Assembly (NCBI RefSeq): GCF_001625305.1
Contig: NW_017802758.1
Coordinates: forward strand, 420,803-484,802
Direction of reading: 5' to 3'
DNA from: Branchiostoma belcheri
Taxonomy: Eukaryota; Chordata; Leptocardii; Amphioxiformes; Branchiostomatidae
DNA: 64,000 nt
Every line of letters starts with the position of its first letter. Positions within the stretch are counted from its first letter, which is position 1. The position numbers and the translations under genes were made by a program. Shown in pieces: positions 11,570-20,944 of this stretch. The notes under the pieces are model-generated. The model was not told the origin of the DNA, ran no database searches, and saw only the letters and a program-made list of their open reading frames with translations.

Positions 11570-12747
11570 AGTGATATTAATTAAACCTATGTGAACAGCA
11601 TACAGAGATTTTGTAGTCCTAAGATGAATATTCTTAGACTTAGTAACTTTTTTTTACAAAACTGTGGTAATAAGAAACTAACTGAATCTTTAAAGACTAG
11701 TGATAAGAAAGTGACTCACTGTTTCTTGTCACTAAAACATTTGGGAGAAAATATATAAGTTTTACGTAATGGAATGTTGACTTGCAGTTTGCAATATGCA
11801 ATTTACTCTTAAATAAACTCCTTTAATTTTCAAATGCATCATCCTTGTATCAGAAACCACTAAACAGACTTACTCTTTCTCGTGGCTAGTATTTGCCAAC
11901 ACCCACTGTGTCTCCTTCTTCAGCTTTAGCTTGGTGTCCCCTGTATCGGTGTCCCTTTAGTCAGGAAACATGGAAAAAAAATTGAAAAGTTTTTTTTTTT
12001 TCTTTAATGTGATGTTGGCATGGAACTGTTTCCATCGAATGCAATTTGCTCACAAATACAAGTCAAATCATGGTTATATTATCTGGTAATACCGGAAATA
12101 TGGTTCAACTATTTTCGATATTGAAAAATTCATCATTATATCTTGACAACAAATGTACTTATCTGTTGGAGTCTCTTTCTCCATGGCGGTCAGTTTTTCA
12201 CCCCCCCCCCCTCTTATAATTTGTTAACATCATCCTTTCTTCTTGTTAGTTCTTGAATTCCTGATCTTGAATACCTGATCTTTCTTCAGGCTTGGTGTAA
12301 CTATTGATGACATTTATGTATACTGCTTAATAAACAAAATGCAACGTTACATATAAAAGTCCAATATCTCCTTACAAATATATATCTATTTCCAGTTAGT
12401 AACCCAATCTCACTTCTCTCACCCAAAATATATGAACCTTATCCTGTTGAGAATCTTCTTATCCCGGAAGTACCCCTCTCTCCAACACGGTCCTTCCACT
12501 TTTTTTTTATGTCCGGAACGTAAGCAGGGGAGAACCTGATCTTTTCTCTGCAATGTTGGCACTCGGTGACTCAAGAATCGCCTTTATTTAAACAATTGTC
12601 AGCATGAAAGAAAGTTATGGACTGCTTTACATGTTGATGTCAACGTTGACAACGCAAAAATCCTTTCTTCAAGTAGGCTAGTTTCAGGGTGACCTTCAGA
12701 TCCTCTACCGCCTCTTGTTTTATTGTATTTGAAAGTTGCATACAGGA

Positions 12748-12981
12748 CTACGATGAAAAAAATTCAACACAGCAGTCGGCAGCATTTAAATACTCCCCAA
12801 ATGAGACATTGAATTTCTTCTGGAACTTGGTAATTACAGTGTGGTAAATTTTTCTGGCACAGACAGTTGCGTTAACGGTAGTTTTGTCCTTCAAAGAGAA
12901 TGATGAACTGCTTGAGATATCGTCAGCACCAGTAGCGTTGCCGGACCAAAGATCTTGATATGCTCTGTGCTGTTTGGACAA
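12748..12981 (-). CDS. Conserved 77-codon ORF, block 1
   Basis: Near-identical to 40319-40552. The frame is kept, with few amino-acid changes: SKQHRAYQDLWSGNATGADD, a Ser run, then KIYHTVITKFQKKFNVSFGE and a Cys-containing end. Preservation of an open frame in two diverged copies suggests coding, possibly an exon of the THAP-bearing element upstream on this strand. No domain recognised. Confidence 0.35.
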   Translation of the reverse strand: MSKQHRAYQDLWSGNATGADDISSSSSFSLKDKTTVNATVCARKIYHTVITKFQKKFNVSFGEYLNAADCCVEFFSS

Positions 12982-13410
12982 GTTTACAAAAATTAGTCAA
13001 TTGTACGAAATGATACAGTTTGTGCTATATCCGGTCAATTTTTATCCCCATAAATAACGAAAATGAGCTGAAGAATATATTTTACATTGTAAGGGCATGT
13101 TAACGTTGAGCTTGCTTATTTTGCGGCGTTTCTGCAAATTAAAAATGACGATGCAAAATTACAACACTGCCGAGCATGTTCCTTGTTATCCCGGACTGAG
13201 CCCCCCTCGCCAAATACGAGGTAACGAAAGACACACTGGTATAGACGTCTGTTTTCTAAATACATATCCGTATGTCAATGAAAATATGCTTATTTTGAAT
13301 ATATAAGATGCCTGACACCTTCAACTAAACAAAAACAGCCCTGCACACGTAACCCAGAGACTGGATGAATTTTCTGAACAAAAATCGTCACCCCCCGCTC
13401 CCCGCCTTAC

Positions 13411-13564
13411 CTTTGAGCAGACGTACGTATCTTTCGTGATTTTTCCGACGTTCAGCTGCCAGTGAGGCCGCCCATAGGCCCGTTTCCACCCCATGCACGC
13501 TTCCAAGCGCGTCTTGGGCTTTGGGAACAGGTAAAATCGGACTCCGGGTACCCGGTCTGGATAC
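13411..13564 (-). CDS. THAP zinc-finger exon, block 1
   Basis: Minus strand. Encodes YPDRVPGVRFYLFPKPKTR, then MGWKRAYGR, and ends TYVCSK at a good donor (GTAAGG). The spacing of the F-x-FP motif, conserved Trp and terminal C fits the middle of a THAP domain. The following exon should supply the H-F pair. The acceptor after CTCCAG at 13565 is a proposal. THAP fingers are the DNA-binding part of P, Kolobok and ISL2EU transposases and of host THAP proteins. Confidence 0.5.
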
Positions 13565-14213
13565 CTGGAGTCAGAATTTAAGGTTTCAAAACAACACACC
13601 TTGACTATACTTTCCAATGCAATGGCGCCACATTTGACCGAGGTTTTGACCGACAAAATGGTGGATACCAAATCGTGCGCCCTGATTGGTCAAATGGTAA
13701 CGTTCTAATGTTCGGCTGGAAAGGCTCATTCTGCAAAGAGGTCATGGAATGTTGCCATGTCAGAATTGCCATGAATAAACATAAACTACGAAAATGGGAT
13801 GCTTGTATGTCGTACATTTCTTTACAGTCAAGTGCTTGAACACACCGACAGTTACGTGAACGTTAGACGATTTGAACCGCAGCAATATAGCTACAAATGG
13901 TCACTGCTATAATCAATACATAAAAGTGTTCATTATTTACCGGTAAGGTGTTAAAGCAATTTCTCATTTATTATGCAAATTAGACCCTACTTCGCATAAT
14001 GTTTATCTCATAATGTTTCCCTCCACCCAAGTTACATATGTTGCGAGTTTAAAAGTCCTACGTTTTATTAGTCTTTAAATATAAATCCTCTTTGATTCTG
14101 CAAAAGAGGCCCTAATTAGCATAATTGATTTATCGTTGGATTCATATTCACCCGGGTATACTACCAACCAAATATCATGCAAATCTGTCGTATAAGTCTT
14201 GAGTTATTTAGCA

Positions 14214-14961
14214 TCAAGACGGAAACCCCCAACTAGCAACCACGACTGGCATGACTTTGTACAGGTTGTTAATGTATCGACAGCACTGTTCCTGTGTCAT
14301 GTACGTCTTCCAGAAACTGGCCACTGCTTCTGCCAGCTGATCCTGGCTCCTCGGTTTTACATTCTTGCGAATGTGACCCTTTATTTGGTACCATGCGTTC
14401 TCGATCTGCAATGAAAACAATACTTAAGAAATTGTACTATTGTGGAGGTTTTTATTACCAGGGACAGTATTATTGTGGAGGCTGTTCAGCATCAATGACA
14501 GTACCATTGTGGAGGGCGTCATAAAAACCTTTCAAAGTGCTGTCGTCGGCTAATGGAGGAAATCAATCCACCTTTATTAGTTATATGAATTGCTTTCTCT
14601 GTTATAACATTGTTTCAGAATGTATACATTGCCCCACAAATCAATTGTCAGGTAATATGAATGAATGAATGAATTTTATTGCTCGACAATCGTACATGGT
14701 ACAATGTGTGGCAGTAATACAACAATACTACAAAACTAAACTATCTTATAACATTTCGTACTACAAATTACTATTATACAGTATGAGTAATAAGAGACTA
14801 GCTGTCAGAGAAACAAGGCAGGCCAGAAAACGCTACTATTTTGCCAGGTATGTTCTTACCGGATTAAGATCAGCTGGTGTCCTCCACCAATTAATTCCCC
14901 AAGCCCTCATGACCTTACTGGCTTTGGCACTTGTGCGCTTTGGATCTGTTACAAACAAGTG
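14214..14961 (-). pseudogene. Tc1/mariner-type transposase, two 3' exons split inside SPDLNP|IEN, block 1
   Basis: The first exon (about 14961-14860, minus) reads WHLFVTDPKRTSAKASKV, then RAWGINWWRTPADLNP, and stops at a GTAAGA donor. The second (14405-14214) starts after TTGCAG with IENAWYQIKGHIRKNVKP. Together these give the hallmark DPKHTSAK...SPDLNPIEN of Tc1/mariner/IS630 transposases, covering the second Asp and the third acidic residue. This copy has a 9-base deletion in SPDLNP and a stop just before W. The 454-base intron contains a retroposon tail. The copy at 41770-42490 retains SPDLNP. Confidence 0.65.
14657..14790 (-). mobile_element. Retroposon 3' end with (ATTC)n tail
   Basis: On the minus strand the sequence runs into CGAGCAATAAAATTC and ends in four ATTC repeats. 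This is the usual end of a LINE or SINE inserted by target-primed reverse transcription. The same insertion is present in block 2 at about 42168-42300, so it predates the duplication. Confidence 0.5.
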
Positions 14962-15113
14962 CCATTAAGATCAGAGTGGCTCATGTTTAAAAATACACAC
15001 TTAACCATAAAAGTCTCGTGGCCTCAGCAGTGGGATCATCAGCTGATTCCACCCTTCGACGGAAATTTCGGCCCGTAAATTAGAATTTCCTCAGGATGGC
15101 GGGCCGGCAGCGC

Positions 15114-16240
15114 TCAGCACATTATAGTGTTACACTGCTTTTCCTTTTTCTTTCTTTTGCTTAACCCTTTTTTCTTTCTTTTGCTTCTCCCTCTTTTGTG
15201 CTGCCATGGCCATCTCATCTGCTTTCCGGCTTTCCCGCTGCTTTCGTCTTTTTTCAGCTCTGCGTCGTCCCTCTTCTTCTGCTGGGCCTCTTTCTCCAGA
15301 ATAAACTCTTCTTCGGTGAAGACTTTCGCACCTGATTGGATTCCAATTCTCTTCCTCTTTGGCGTGCTGGTACACACTGGTGTGAGTAGGTGTCTGGCTA
15401 AGGGCGGAGGAATCAGCTTCTGCTGAACCATATCTTTAAGCCACGAACTCTGAAAAAAAGTTTATCGAGGAACGTCGGTTTTTGTTTCGTTACGTCAAGA
15501 AAAAACAGTTATAAAATTCAGCAAACATTTATTGTTGGTTCATAAATCTAGACAGAAAGAAAATGTAGGGAATACATTTCTAAACATACCCCGGACGAGT
15601 CTGTAGAAAGCCCCGAGTCGACGTCATCGGAGGTCGAAGGCTGCTCCTCGGAGGTCGAAGGCTGCTCCTCGGAGGTCGAAGGCTGCTCCTCGGAGGTCGA
15701 AGGCTGCTCCTCGGAGGTCGAAGGCTGATATTGGCTGCTCTTGTTTTTCCCGGCTGTTTGGTGCGTGATGGAAATTCGCAGTTGTTGGCTTGTGAGAGCT
15801 CTCTCTTGTGAAACTGGCCACAGACCACACTTGTCAAATGCTGCCTCCATTATTTCTGGATTTGCCACTGATCTCAAATAAGCGCCCCGGACAACTGCCG
15901 GTAGATCACAGGGCCTCATCACGTGGCTATCCTTTGTGAGGATAACTGCACGTGCTTGCTTCGAATAACTCGCCTTGAGTGCGTGAAGTACACCGCCGGC
16001 ATCCAAGGGCTGCATGATATGCGTAGAGTGCGGCGGCAATCCCAACAACGTTATGTTGTGTTTCTTGCTGATACTGGACATACCTCTTTTTTTTAACAAA
16101 AGGGCGCTAAAATGCCCTCTCTTCTCCTCATTATAACTCCAAAACATTTCAACAATCCCACGTGGAAACGCTGGGTTAAGTGTGCATTTCATATTTTGAG
16201 CAATATCTTGAGTTTGACAAAGTAGAATTAATAGATACAA
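15114..16240 (-). pseudogene. pogo/Tigger-type DDE_1 transposase, C-terminal part (copy 1)
   Basis: 15548-16240 encodes ISKKHNITLLGLPPHSTHIM followed by QPLDAGGVLHALKASYSKQ and AFDKCGLWPVS, the conserved end of DDE_1 (pogo/Tigger) transposases. The first two catalytic Asp regions are absent. The C-terminus holds a 21-base repeat encoding (QPSTSEE)n. A separate basic ORF at 15114-15431 (FTEEEFILEKEAQQKKRDD, then Lys-rich) fits the charged tail of the same protein after an intron. The element is 5'-truncated near 16240. Confidence 0.65.
15625..15730. repeat. 21-bp coding minisatellite (QPSTSEE)
   Basis: About five near-perfect tandem copies of a 21-base unit (GCTGCTCCTCGGAGGTCGAAG class) inside the C-terminal tail of the pogo-like transposase. 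Being a multiple of three, it keeps the frame and repeats the heptad QPSTSEE on the minus strand. Confidence 0.8.
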
Positions 16241-16269
16241 CGACGCAACAGTCGCTGCTTATGACTTGA

Positions 16270-17273
16270 AACAAGAAAGGCTGGAGTGGAGCAAACAAGG
16301 CAGATTGAAAAGCTCCGTGAAAGACTGGCCAAGATGGGAAACGAAACCGCGCTGGAGAAGTAAGTGCATTTGTTGTCAAGATATAATGAATTTTTGATAT
16401 TGAAAATAGTTGAATATGTATAACCATATTTTCAAAATGGTATTACCGGGTACTATAACCATGATTTGACTTGTATTTGAGAGCAAATTGCATACAATTT
16501 CATGCCAACATCACATCAAAGGAAAAAAACTTGTCAATGTTTTTTTCATGTTTCCTGACTAAAGGGACACCAACATTTCATTATATAAAACTTATCAAGT
16601 TATTCCCGGGGGCAAACAGTGAGTCACTTTCTTATTAGTCTTACAGGCACTATAACCATGAGTTGACTTGGATGGAAACGATTTTATGCCAACACCACAT
16701 TTAAGAAAAAAAAAACAAGTGAGTTACTTTCTTACTTTTTAGAACTATCGCTTTGATTTTGATATCAGAAATGCTGTATATACATATGTAAATCTTCAGG
16801 CAAAGCTACCAACGTAACACTGAACAAAACAGATAGCCGTGAGTCTCACAAATATATGACTAAGATTATACCCCAGTTTTTGTAGACACCCCCTATTTGT
16901 CTTATATTCTTCTCTTTCCTATTTAGTGACAACACCTGCTACAGATGTGGGGGGAGGGGCCACTTCGCCCGTGTCTGCCCCAGTCAACCAGAAGGGTAAG
17001 CTCAAACTTATTTTCTTTTGTTATATTTTTGAATTAATATCTTACACATACATTTGCAAAATAAGCATTTGAAGTAATCTTGAAAAATCTAATGAAATGA
17101 TATCATAATAATTCTCCTAAAATTTTTTTTTCTGCAGAAACTACGATCTATATACTGATGGAGGAAGTGGATACCAGAGGAGGGGGGGTGGGGGTATGGA
17201 CGGGGCATGGGGGGATCAACATCTATTACAACAACTATTAAAAAATAATAAAGTAAAAATCTTGAAAGTATAA
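16270..17273 (+). CDS. CCHC zinc-knuckle protein, 3' exons, copy 2
   Basis: Three plus-strand exons with consistent phases. About 16270-16359 encodes a charged helix (RKAGVEQTRQIEKLRERLAK). 16927-16995 encodes TCYRCGGRGHFARVCPSQ, a C-x2-C-x4-H-x4-C knuckle. 17138-17273 encodes NYDLYTDGGSGYQRRGGG and a Gln/Leu-rich end with a TAA at 17271-17273. Acceptors are TTTAG and CTGCAG, donors GTAAGT and GTAAGC. It is a paralogue of the minus-strand gene end at 8772-9097. The 5' end was not found. Likely single-stranded nucleic-acid binding; mobile-element origin is possible. Confidence 0.5.
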
Positions 17274-17384
17274 CCCCCTGAGACACTATTTCTTGTTTAA
17301 TGTGGAACAGATTTTGTGAAGTTAAGGTTTTCCTTTGCTATAGCTTCATTCAAGCTTTATTTGATTACATGTCAGCAATTTGGC

Positions 17385-17568
17385 CAATGATTTCAACATT
17401 TTTGTCACTGGCCGGGCGAGCATTGGCAAATCTGTTGTCATCAAACATATCATTTCTGATATGCAACAAGAGTTTAGACAAGAAGGTGGCTGTTGATGCG
17501 CCGACTGGAAAGGCTTCGATTATTATCGGTGGCACAACAGTCCACAGCTTTTTCCGGTTTAGGGCTGG
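17385..17568 (+). pseudogene. PIF1-type helicase fragment (Helitron-like)
   Basis: Plus-strand frames give FNIFVTGRASIGKSVVIKHI, a Walker A motif (G-x4-G-K-S) in the usual PIF1 context. A frameshift near 17480-17495 follows, then KKVAVDAPTGKASIIIGGTT ending VHSFF, the PIF1 motif Ia region. The segment ends at a good GT donor (17569). PIF1 helicases are the C-terminal half of Helitron Rep/Hel proteins. Interrupted just downstream by a pogo-like fragment. With the endonuclease fragment at 23.7-24.0 kb it may be a remnant of one Helentron. Confidence 0.55.
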
Positions 17569-17726
17569 GTGAGATGGAGGCAAATCAGATATCAAATCAA
17601 AATTAAGAATCCTCCATCCAATTATTTTCATTTTTCGACAGTCTCCGTTCCGTTGGCGTTTTTAGTGACTTTTCTGAATGGGATATGTATGCTAAAAGAA
17701 TTAAAGGTCTTATTAAAAAAAGACAA

Positions 17727-18315
17727 AATGCAAAAAAAATTCATGTCGACAATGGAGTGCGTGGCAGCGGAAGGGTTGGTGCTGCCCCCTTTGGTCACAT
17801 TTTCCAAGTCCTACCCCAGCTCGGCGTACCGACTCGAGGGTCCCGACAATGCCCCGTACTCCACAACACCGTCCGGATTCATCGAAGTTAAGGTCTTCGT
17901 GGAGTGGCTCAAGAAATGCTTCTGCCGGTTCGCGTCTCCCGAGAGACCAGTGCTGCTACTAATGGACCAACACACTGCCCACCTGACGACCAATGCAATC
18001 TATACTGCAGTCGATAACGATATCATACTGATGGGACTACCCCCGCACACAAGCCACATCTTACAACCGCTGGATGCCCCGGGTGGACCTTTTAACCGGA
18101 GGAAGAGCGGGTTCGGAAACGTCGTCAATGAAATGAGACTGGTTTGGCCAAATTTTTTCCTCACCAAATCCGTGTTCCCTAGGGTCTACAGAGTAGGAAG
18201 GGAAAGAAGCTTGACAATGGCTGTTGCCAAAACCGGTTTCGCTAAAACTGGTGTCTGGCCCGTTGACGAATCGAAGGTTGATAAGCACTGGCTGACCCTC
18301 AAGTGCAGCCATTAG
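17727..18315 (+). pseudogene. pogo/Tigger-type DDE_1 transposase, catalytic part (copy 2)
   Basis: Open for the whole DDE_1 catalytic core: MECVAAEGLVLPPLVTF, PSSAYRLEGPDNAPYS, RPVLLLMDQHTAHLT with the second catalytic Asp in MDQHTAH, then ILMGLPPHTSHILQPLD and FAKTGVWPVDESKVD. N-terminal HTH and CENP-B-type DNA-binding regions are missing, and the frame upstream is not homologous. A stop at 18313 is followed by an acidic stretch in another frame. The core is intact enough to be recent compared with the other two copies. Confidence 0.65.
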
Positions 18316-18390
18316 TCCCAGGAAACCGAGGAAGCAAGAGAAGACGTCGACGACGAAGAAGCATCATCACGTGCGAACCCCTTCGTAAAG

Positions 18391-18680
18391 GCTGTTTACG
18401 TAGCGCTACTCAAGCGAGACATTGCAAATTTACATGCGGCTGGCGATATTGTTTTCTTTTTTCAGCATTATCTTCATCCGCAAAATATGATCTGTGCATT
18501 ATCATCATTGTGTGATATATCAGTATTGTTTGAAATACCAGAAAATGTAAACAAAGGCATATCTATATAGGCATATCTATATAACATATAAGGCAGTGAA
18601 AATAGATAGCACTTCGAATGAATTTGTATCAACCCCATTTACGAATGTTGCTAACAAGTAACCGATTAAAGGTCAAAGTT
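18391..18680 (+). repeat. Dispersed repeat shared with 22985-23285, copy 1
   Basis: Starts at GTTTACGTAGCGCTACTCAA and runs to AACCCCATTTACGAATGTTGC, matching 22985-23285 with few differences. Copy 1 has two short ATATCTATAT blocks where copy 2 carries a ~50-base AT microsatellite. It directly follows the pogo-like fragment and may be its 3' UTR. Confidence 0.65.
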
Positions 18681-18785
18681 TGAGGGTCATGTGAATTGTG
18701 TTTGAGAAAGATAAAGAGATTTAACAAAAAGGGATGATTTGTATTTATATGTTAATTATTACTTTATGTCATATTACTGTTTTGT

Positions 18786-18862
18786 ATTAATTTCATGGGC
18801 TCCCTAGGAAATCAGCCTTTTTCAAGCTGAAGGTACCTGTGTACCGAAGATTAATAAATAAA
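18786..18862 (+). mobile_element. CR1/L2-like LINE 3' end
   Basis: The segment GGGCTCCCTAGGAAATCAGC...CAAGCTGAAGG ending in AATAAATAAA has the layout of CR1/L2-type 3' termini: a short GGAAATCAGC / GCTGAAGG hairpin then AATAAA repeats. The same layout ends the LINE at 48070-48615. Confidence 0.45.
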
Positions 18863-19059
18863 CTTCCACACTCCAGACGTCTTCGGAATAGAGTTACTTG
18901 ACGGCTCCAACCACACGTGCAGAGACGTCTGACACAGAGAGTGCCGGGGGTCGTGGACGACAAGGATGGGATTTTACGGTATGATTTGTATTTATATGTT
19001 AATTATTACTTTATGTCATATTACTGTTTTGCACCTGCACTTGCACGCTTGTTCCCAGT

Positions 19060-19371
19060 TTGTGTCAATTTTACGAGCGTGTCCGGCGCGTGATTGGTGC
19101 GTGCCAGGGGCATGCCATATCTCAACCAACCGTTTTCATCAAACTTAATTCAAAAGGAAAGGTCCCGGCCCCGTGTAAGGACGTCCCGGCAAGTCCAGGC
19201 ACAAATTTGCTCTCGATTTGTAAAACATGTCCTGGTGGTTCACTAAATCCCCCGAAAAGGGTATTGTCTTCATCGACGAACGGAGCGGAGAACGGAGCGT
19301 TACTCGTGAAACGGGTGCGCGAAATTCCAAGTCGTCCCAAGGAATACCAGGTGGTACAGATACAGGTAGGT
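19060..19371 (+). CDS. Exon-like ORF sharing a motif with the tandem array family
   Basis: A plus-strand open frame with KGKVPAPCKDVPASPGTN, LLSICKTCPGG and then LLVKRVREIPSRPKEYQVVQ, ending at a GTAGGT donor (after 19368). The last part matches the LLVK-block of the array family, where the same V-K-x-x-R-x-I-P pattern ends at a GT donor (minus strand near 840 and 32570). This links the locus to that family. Function unknown. Confidence 0.35.
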
Positions 19372-19587
19372 TAGTATTTTCTTCTTCGTTCTTCAACACA
19401 CCGTTGTGCAGTCTTCTTCGACCGCAGACTTTAAACAAAACAAAACCCAAACAAAAGCTGGTGTGTTACGCCGAAAGGCGGTTATACCGGCTATACAGAT
19501 ACAATGACTGGTTACGTCGATGAAGGTTAGACATCCAGGTAATACGATATGCCAAAAAACAGTTACTCAAGCAACTGGATATGATTT

Positions 19588-19632
19588 TGAAAACGTCAGA
19601 CGTTTCAGCTAGTATCCACTAGCTTTCGTCAG
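19588..19632 (-). ncRNA. Hammerhead-ribozyme-like core, left repeat
   Basis: Exact reverse complement of the core at 20188-20232, carried by the left inverted repeat. It shows CTGACGA, a 7-bp stem with a GGAT loop, GAAA, and a short ACGTC/GACGT helix. Hammerhead motifs are established in Penelope-like elements. Self-cleavage itself is inferred. Confidence 0.4.
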
Positions 19633-19675
19633 TGACTGAGAGACCAGAGGGGAAAGCAGGACTTATATACACAAC

Positions 19676-20017
19676 CTTATTTACAGACTCAAATGTGAGG
19701 AGCCCAATTGTAACAACACCTACATCGGAGAGACAAGTCGACCGCTTAAAGTAAGGTACAAAGAACATTGCCGACCTAGTGCCAACGGCTACTCCTCAGC
19801 TATTTTCCACCACCTACAACACAACCAGGGTCACTCTTTCAAACTCGAGTCCACGGATGTCTTAGACCGCGAAACACGCTGGTGGGAACGGGGTGTTAAA
19901 GAGGCAATATATGAAAGAATGTACAACCCCACCCTCAACAGGGAAGGGGGGCTACGGGTCGATCTTTCCGGCACTTGGGATTTGGCACTCCCAGCCCCGA
20001 GGACAGACAACACTTAA
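19676..20017 (+). CDS. GIY-YIG endonuclease domain of a Penelope-like element
   Basis: A 113-codon open frame ending at TAA 20015-20017. It begins LIYRLKCEEPNCNNTYIGET and continues SRPLKVRYKEHC, the GIY-YIG pattern of Penelope proteins: IY...YIGET, an Arg in the following helix, then EH. HLQHNQGHSF and WWERGVKEAIYERMYNPTLN follow as in the family's C-terminus. The Cys pair before YIGET is typical for Penelope. The N-terminal reverse transcriptase is absent. Predicted to nick DNA at insertion in a full element; a lone domain may be inactive. Confidence 0.7.
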   Translation, partial: LIYRLKCEEPNCNNTYIGETSRPLKVRYKEHCRPSANGYSSAIFHHLQHNQGHSFKLESTDVLDRETRWWERGVKEAIYERMYNPTLNREGGLRVDLSGTWDLALPAPRTDNT

Positions 20018-20187
20018 GCTCCTGTCCAGTAAAACAGGAGCTTTCAGACTAATTTGCATCATCTTGTCTTGACTTGTCTGACTTTTGTTCCTTTTTCGAC
20101 TTCCAAAAAATTTGTCTTCACTTTATTTGCATATGAATCAACAGGTTGTGTATATAAGTCCTGCTTTCCCCTCTGGTCTCTCAGTCA

Positions 20188-20232
20188 CTGACGAAAGCTA
20201 GTGGATACTAGCTGAAACGTCTGACGTTTTCA
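20188..20232 (+). ncRNA. Hammerhead-ribozyme-like core, right repeat
   Basis: CTGACGA (20188-20194) is followed by a 7-bp stem AGCTAGT/ACTAGCT with loop GGAT. GAAA (20214-20217) comes next, whose last A opens a 5-bp ACGTC/GACGT helix III, then a U-H cleavage context. The core matches the hammerhead consensus CUGANGA...GAAA. Helix I is not obvious, so dimeric folding, as proposed for Penelope hammerheads, or loss of activity is possible. Confidence 0.45.
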
Positions 20233-20570
20233 AAATCATATCCAGTTGCTTGAGTAACTGTTTTTTGGTATACAATGACTGGTTCTTTTGCAAATGTTTT
20301 GAAATGAACGAACGAACGACGATCAACCCGTATCTTAAATGTTTTTCAACAGTTTGCAAGTTCCCGCAGAACTTTGCCTAACATCCCTCAGAGTTGTTTT
20401 TGTTAGGAGATTTCAAATAAAGAACAAGGCAGATGATTAGGATTATTTATTTTGTTGTGTTTAATTTCTGATATTGACAGGTATGAAGGGATAAGCCTAA
20501 TGAATACATCCAATCTATCCATAAGACAATCCTTCCCCATAAATCTGGCTGCAGTTCCCAGATATGTGAC

Positions 20571-20688
20571 TCCAATTCTGCAAAATTCTGCCTTTAATTC
20601 CCAGAATTCTGGCTCCAGTTCCCAGAATTCTGGCTCCAGTTCCCAGAATTCTGACTCCAGTTCCCAGAATTCTGCAGAATTGGGTTAA
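20571..20688. repeat. 21-bp minisatellite
   Basis: About five copies of a unit built on TCCAGTTCCCAGAATTCTGGC. It contains the 12-base palindrome CCAGAATTCTGG, so each unit can form a small hairpin. The open frame across it (SSQNS repeats) is not taken as a gene. Confidence 0.8.
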
Positions 20689-20944
20689 TTCCCAAGGGGT
20701 CACCGATGGCTGCTACGTATTTCATTCATCATTTTTACCTAGTATATCTTAGAATATTAGCCCATCTAGACGTAAGGTTGCTGAGATATGGGAATTAGTC
20801 CGGAATTAAACTGGAATTCCGGAATTAAACTGGACACTGTTATGATTACTTTAAATTAAATTAATATTTACAGTTTTAAGATATATAAAGAATTATGAGT
20901 TTTAACTTAATGACATATGTGGTAAAATTCTTGTTTTTTTGCAG

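Larger units (their letters stand above)
11590..15120. repeat. Segmental duplication, block 1 (right part)
   Basis: Collinear with 39144-42640 in the same orientation, with small indels and substitutions throughout. Both end abruptly after the shared GCAGCGCTCAGCAC motif. Inside are a conserved 77-codon ORF, a THAP exon, a split Tc1/mariner exon pair and a retroposon tail. Between 11590 and 12740 no coding was found: AT-rich DNA with poly-T and poly-C runs. Confidence 0.8.
19514..20271 (+). mobile_element. Compact Penelope-type (GIY-YIG) element with inverted repeats
   Basis: A 758-base insertion flanked by the 13-base direct repeat ACAATGACTGGTT (19501-19513 and 20272-20284), a likely target-site duplication. 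Inside are 126-base near-perfect inverted repeats (19552-19677 and 20143-20268) and a 38-base asymmetric extension (19514-19551), a layout known for Penelope-like elements. A GIY-YIG ORF fills the centre, but no reverse transcriptase is present. So it is either a 5'-truncated Penelope copy with inverted pLTRs or a streamlined derivative. Confidence 0.7.

Noticed and set aside
20571-20688. CRISPR-like array
   Set aside because: Tandem units have no unique spacers and the genome is eukaryotic; a minisatellite. The same holds for 15625-15730 and 33642-33811.
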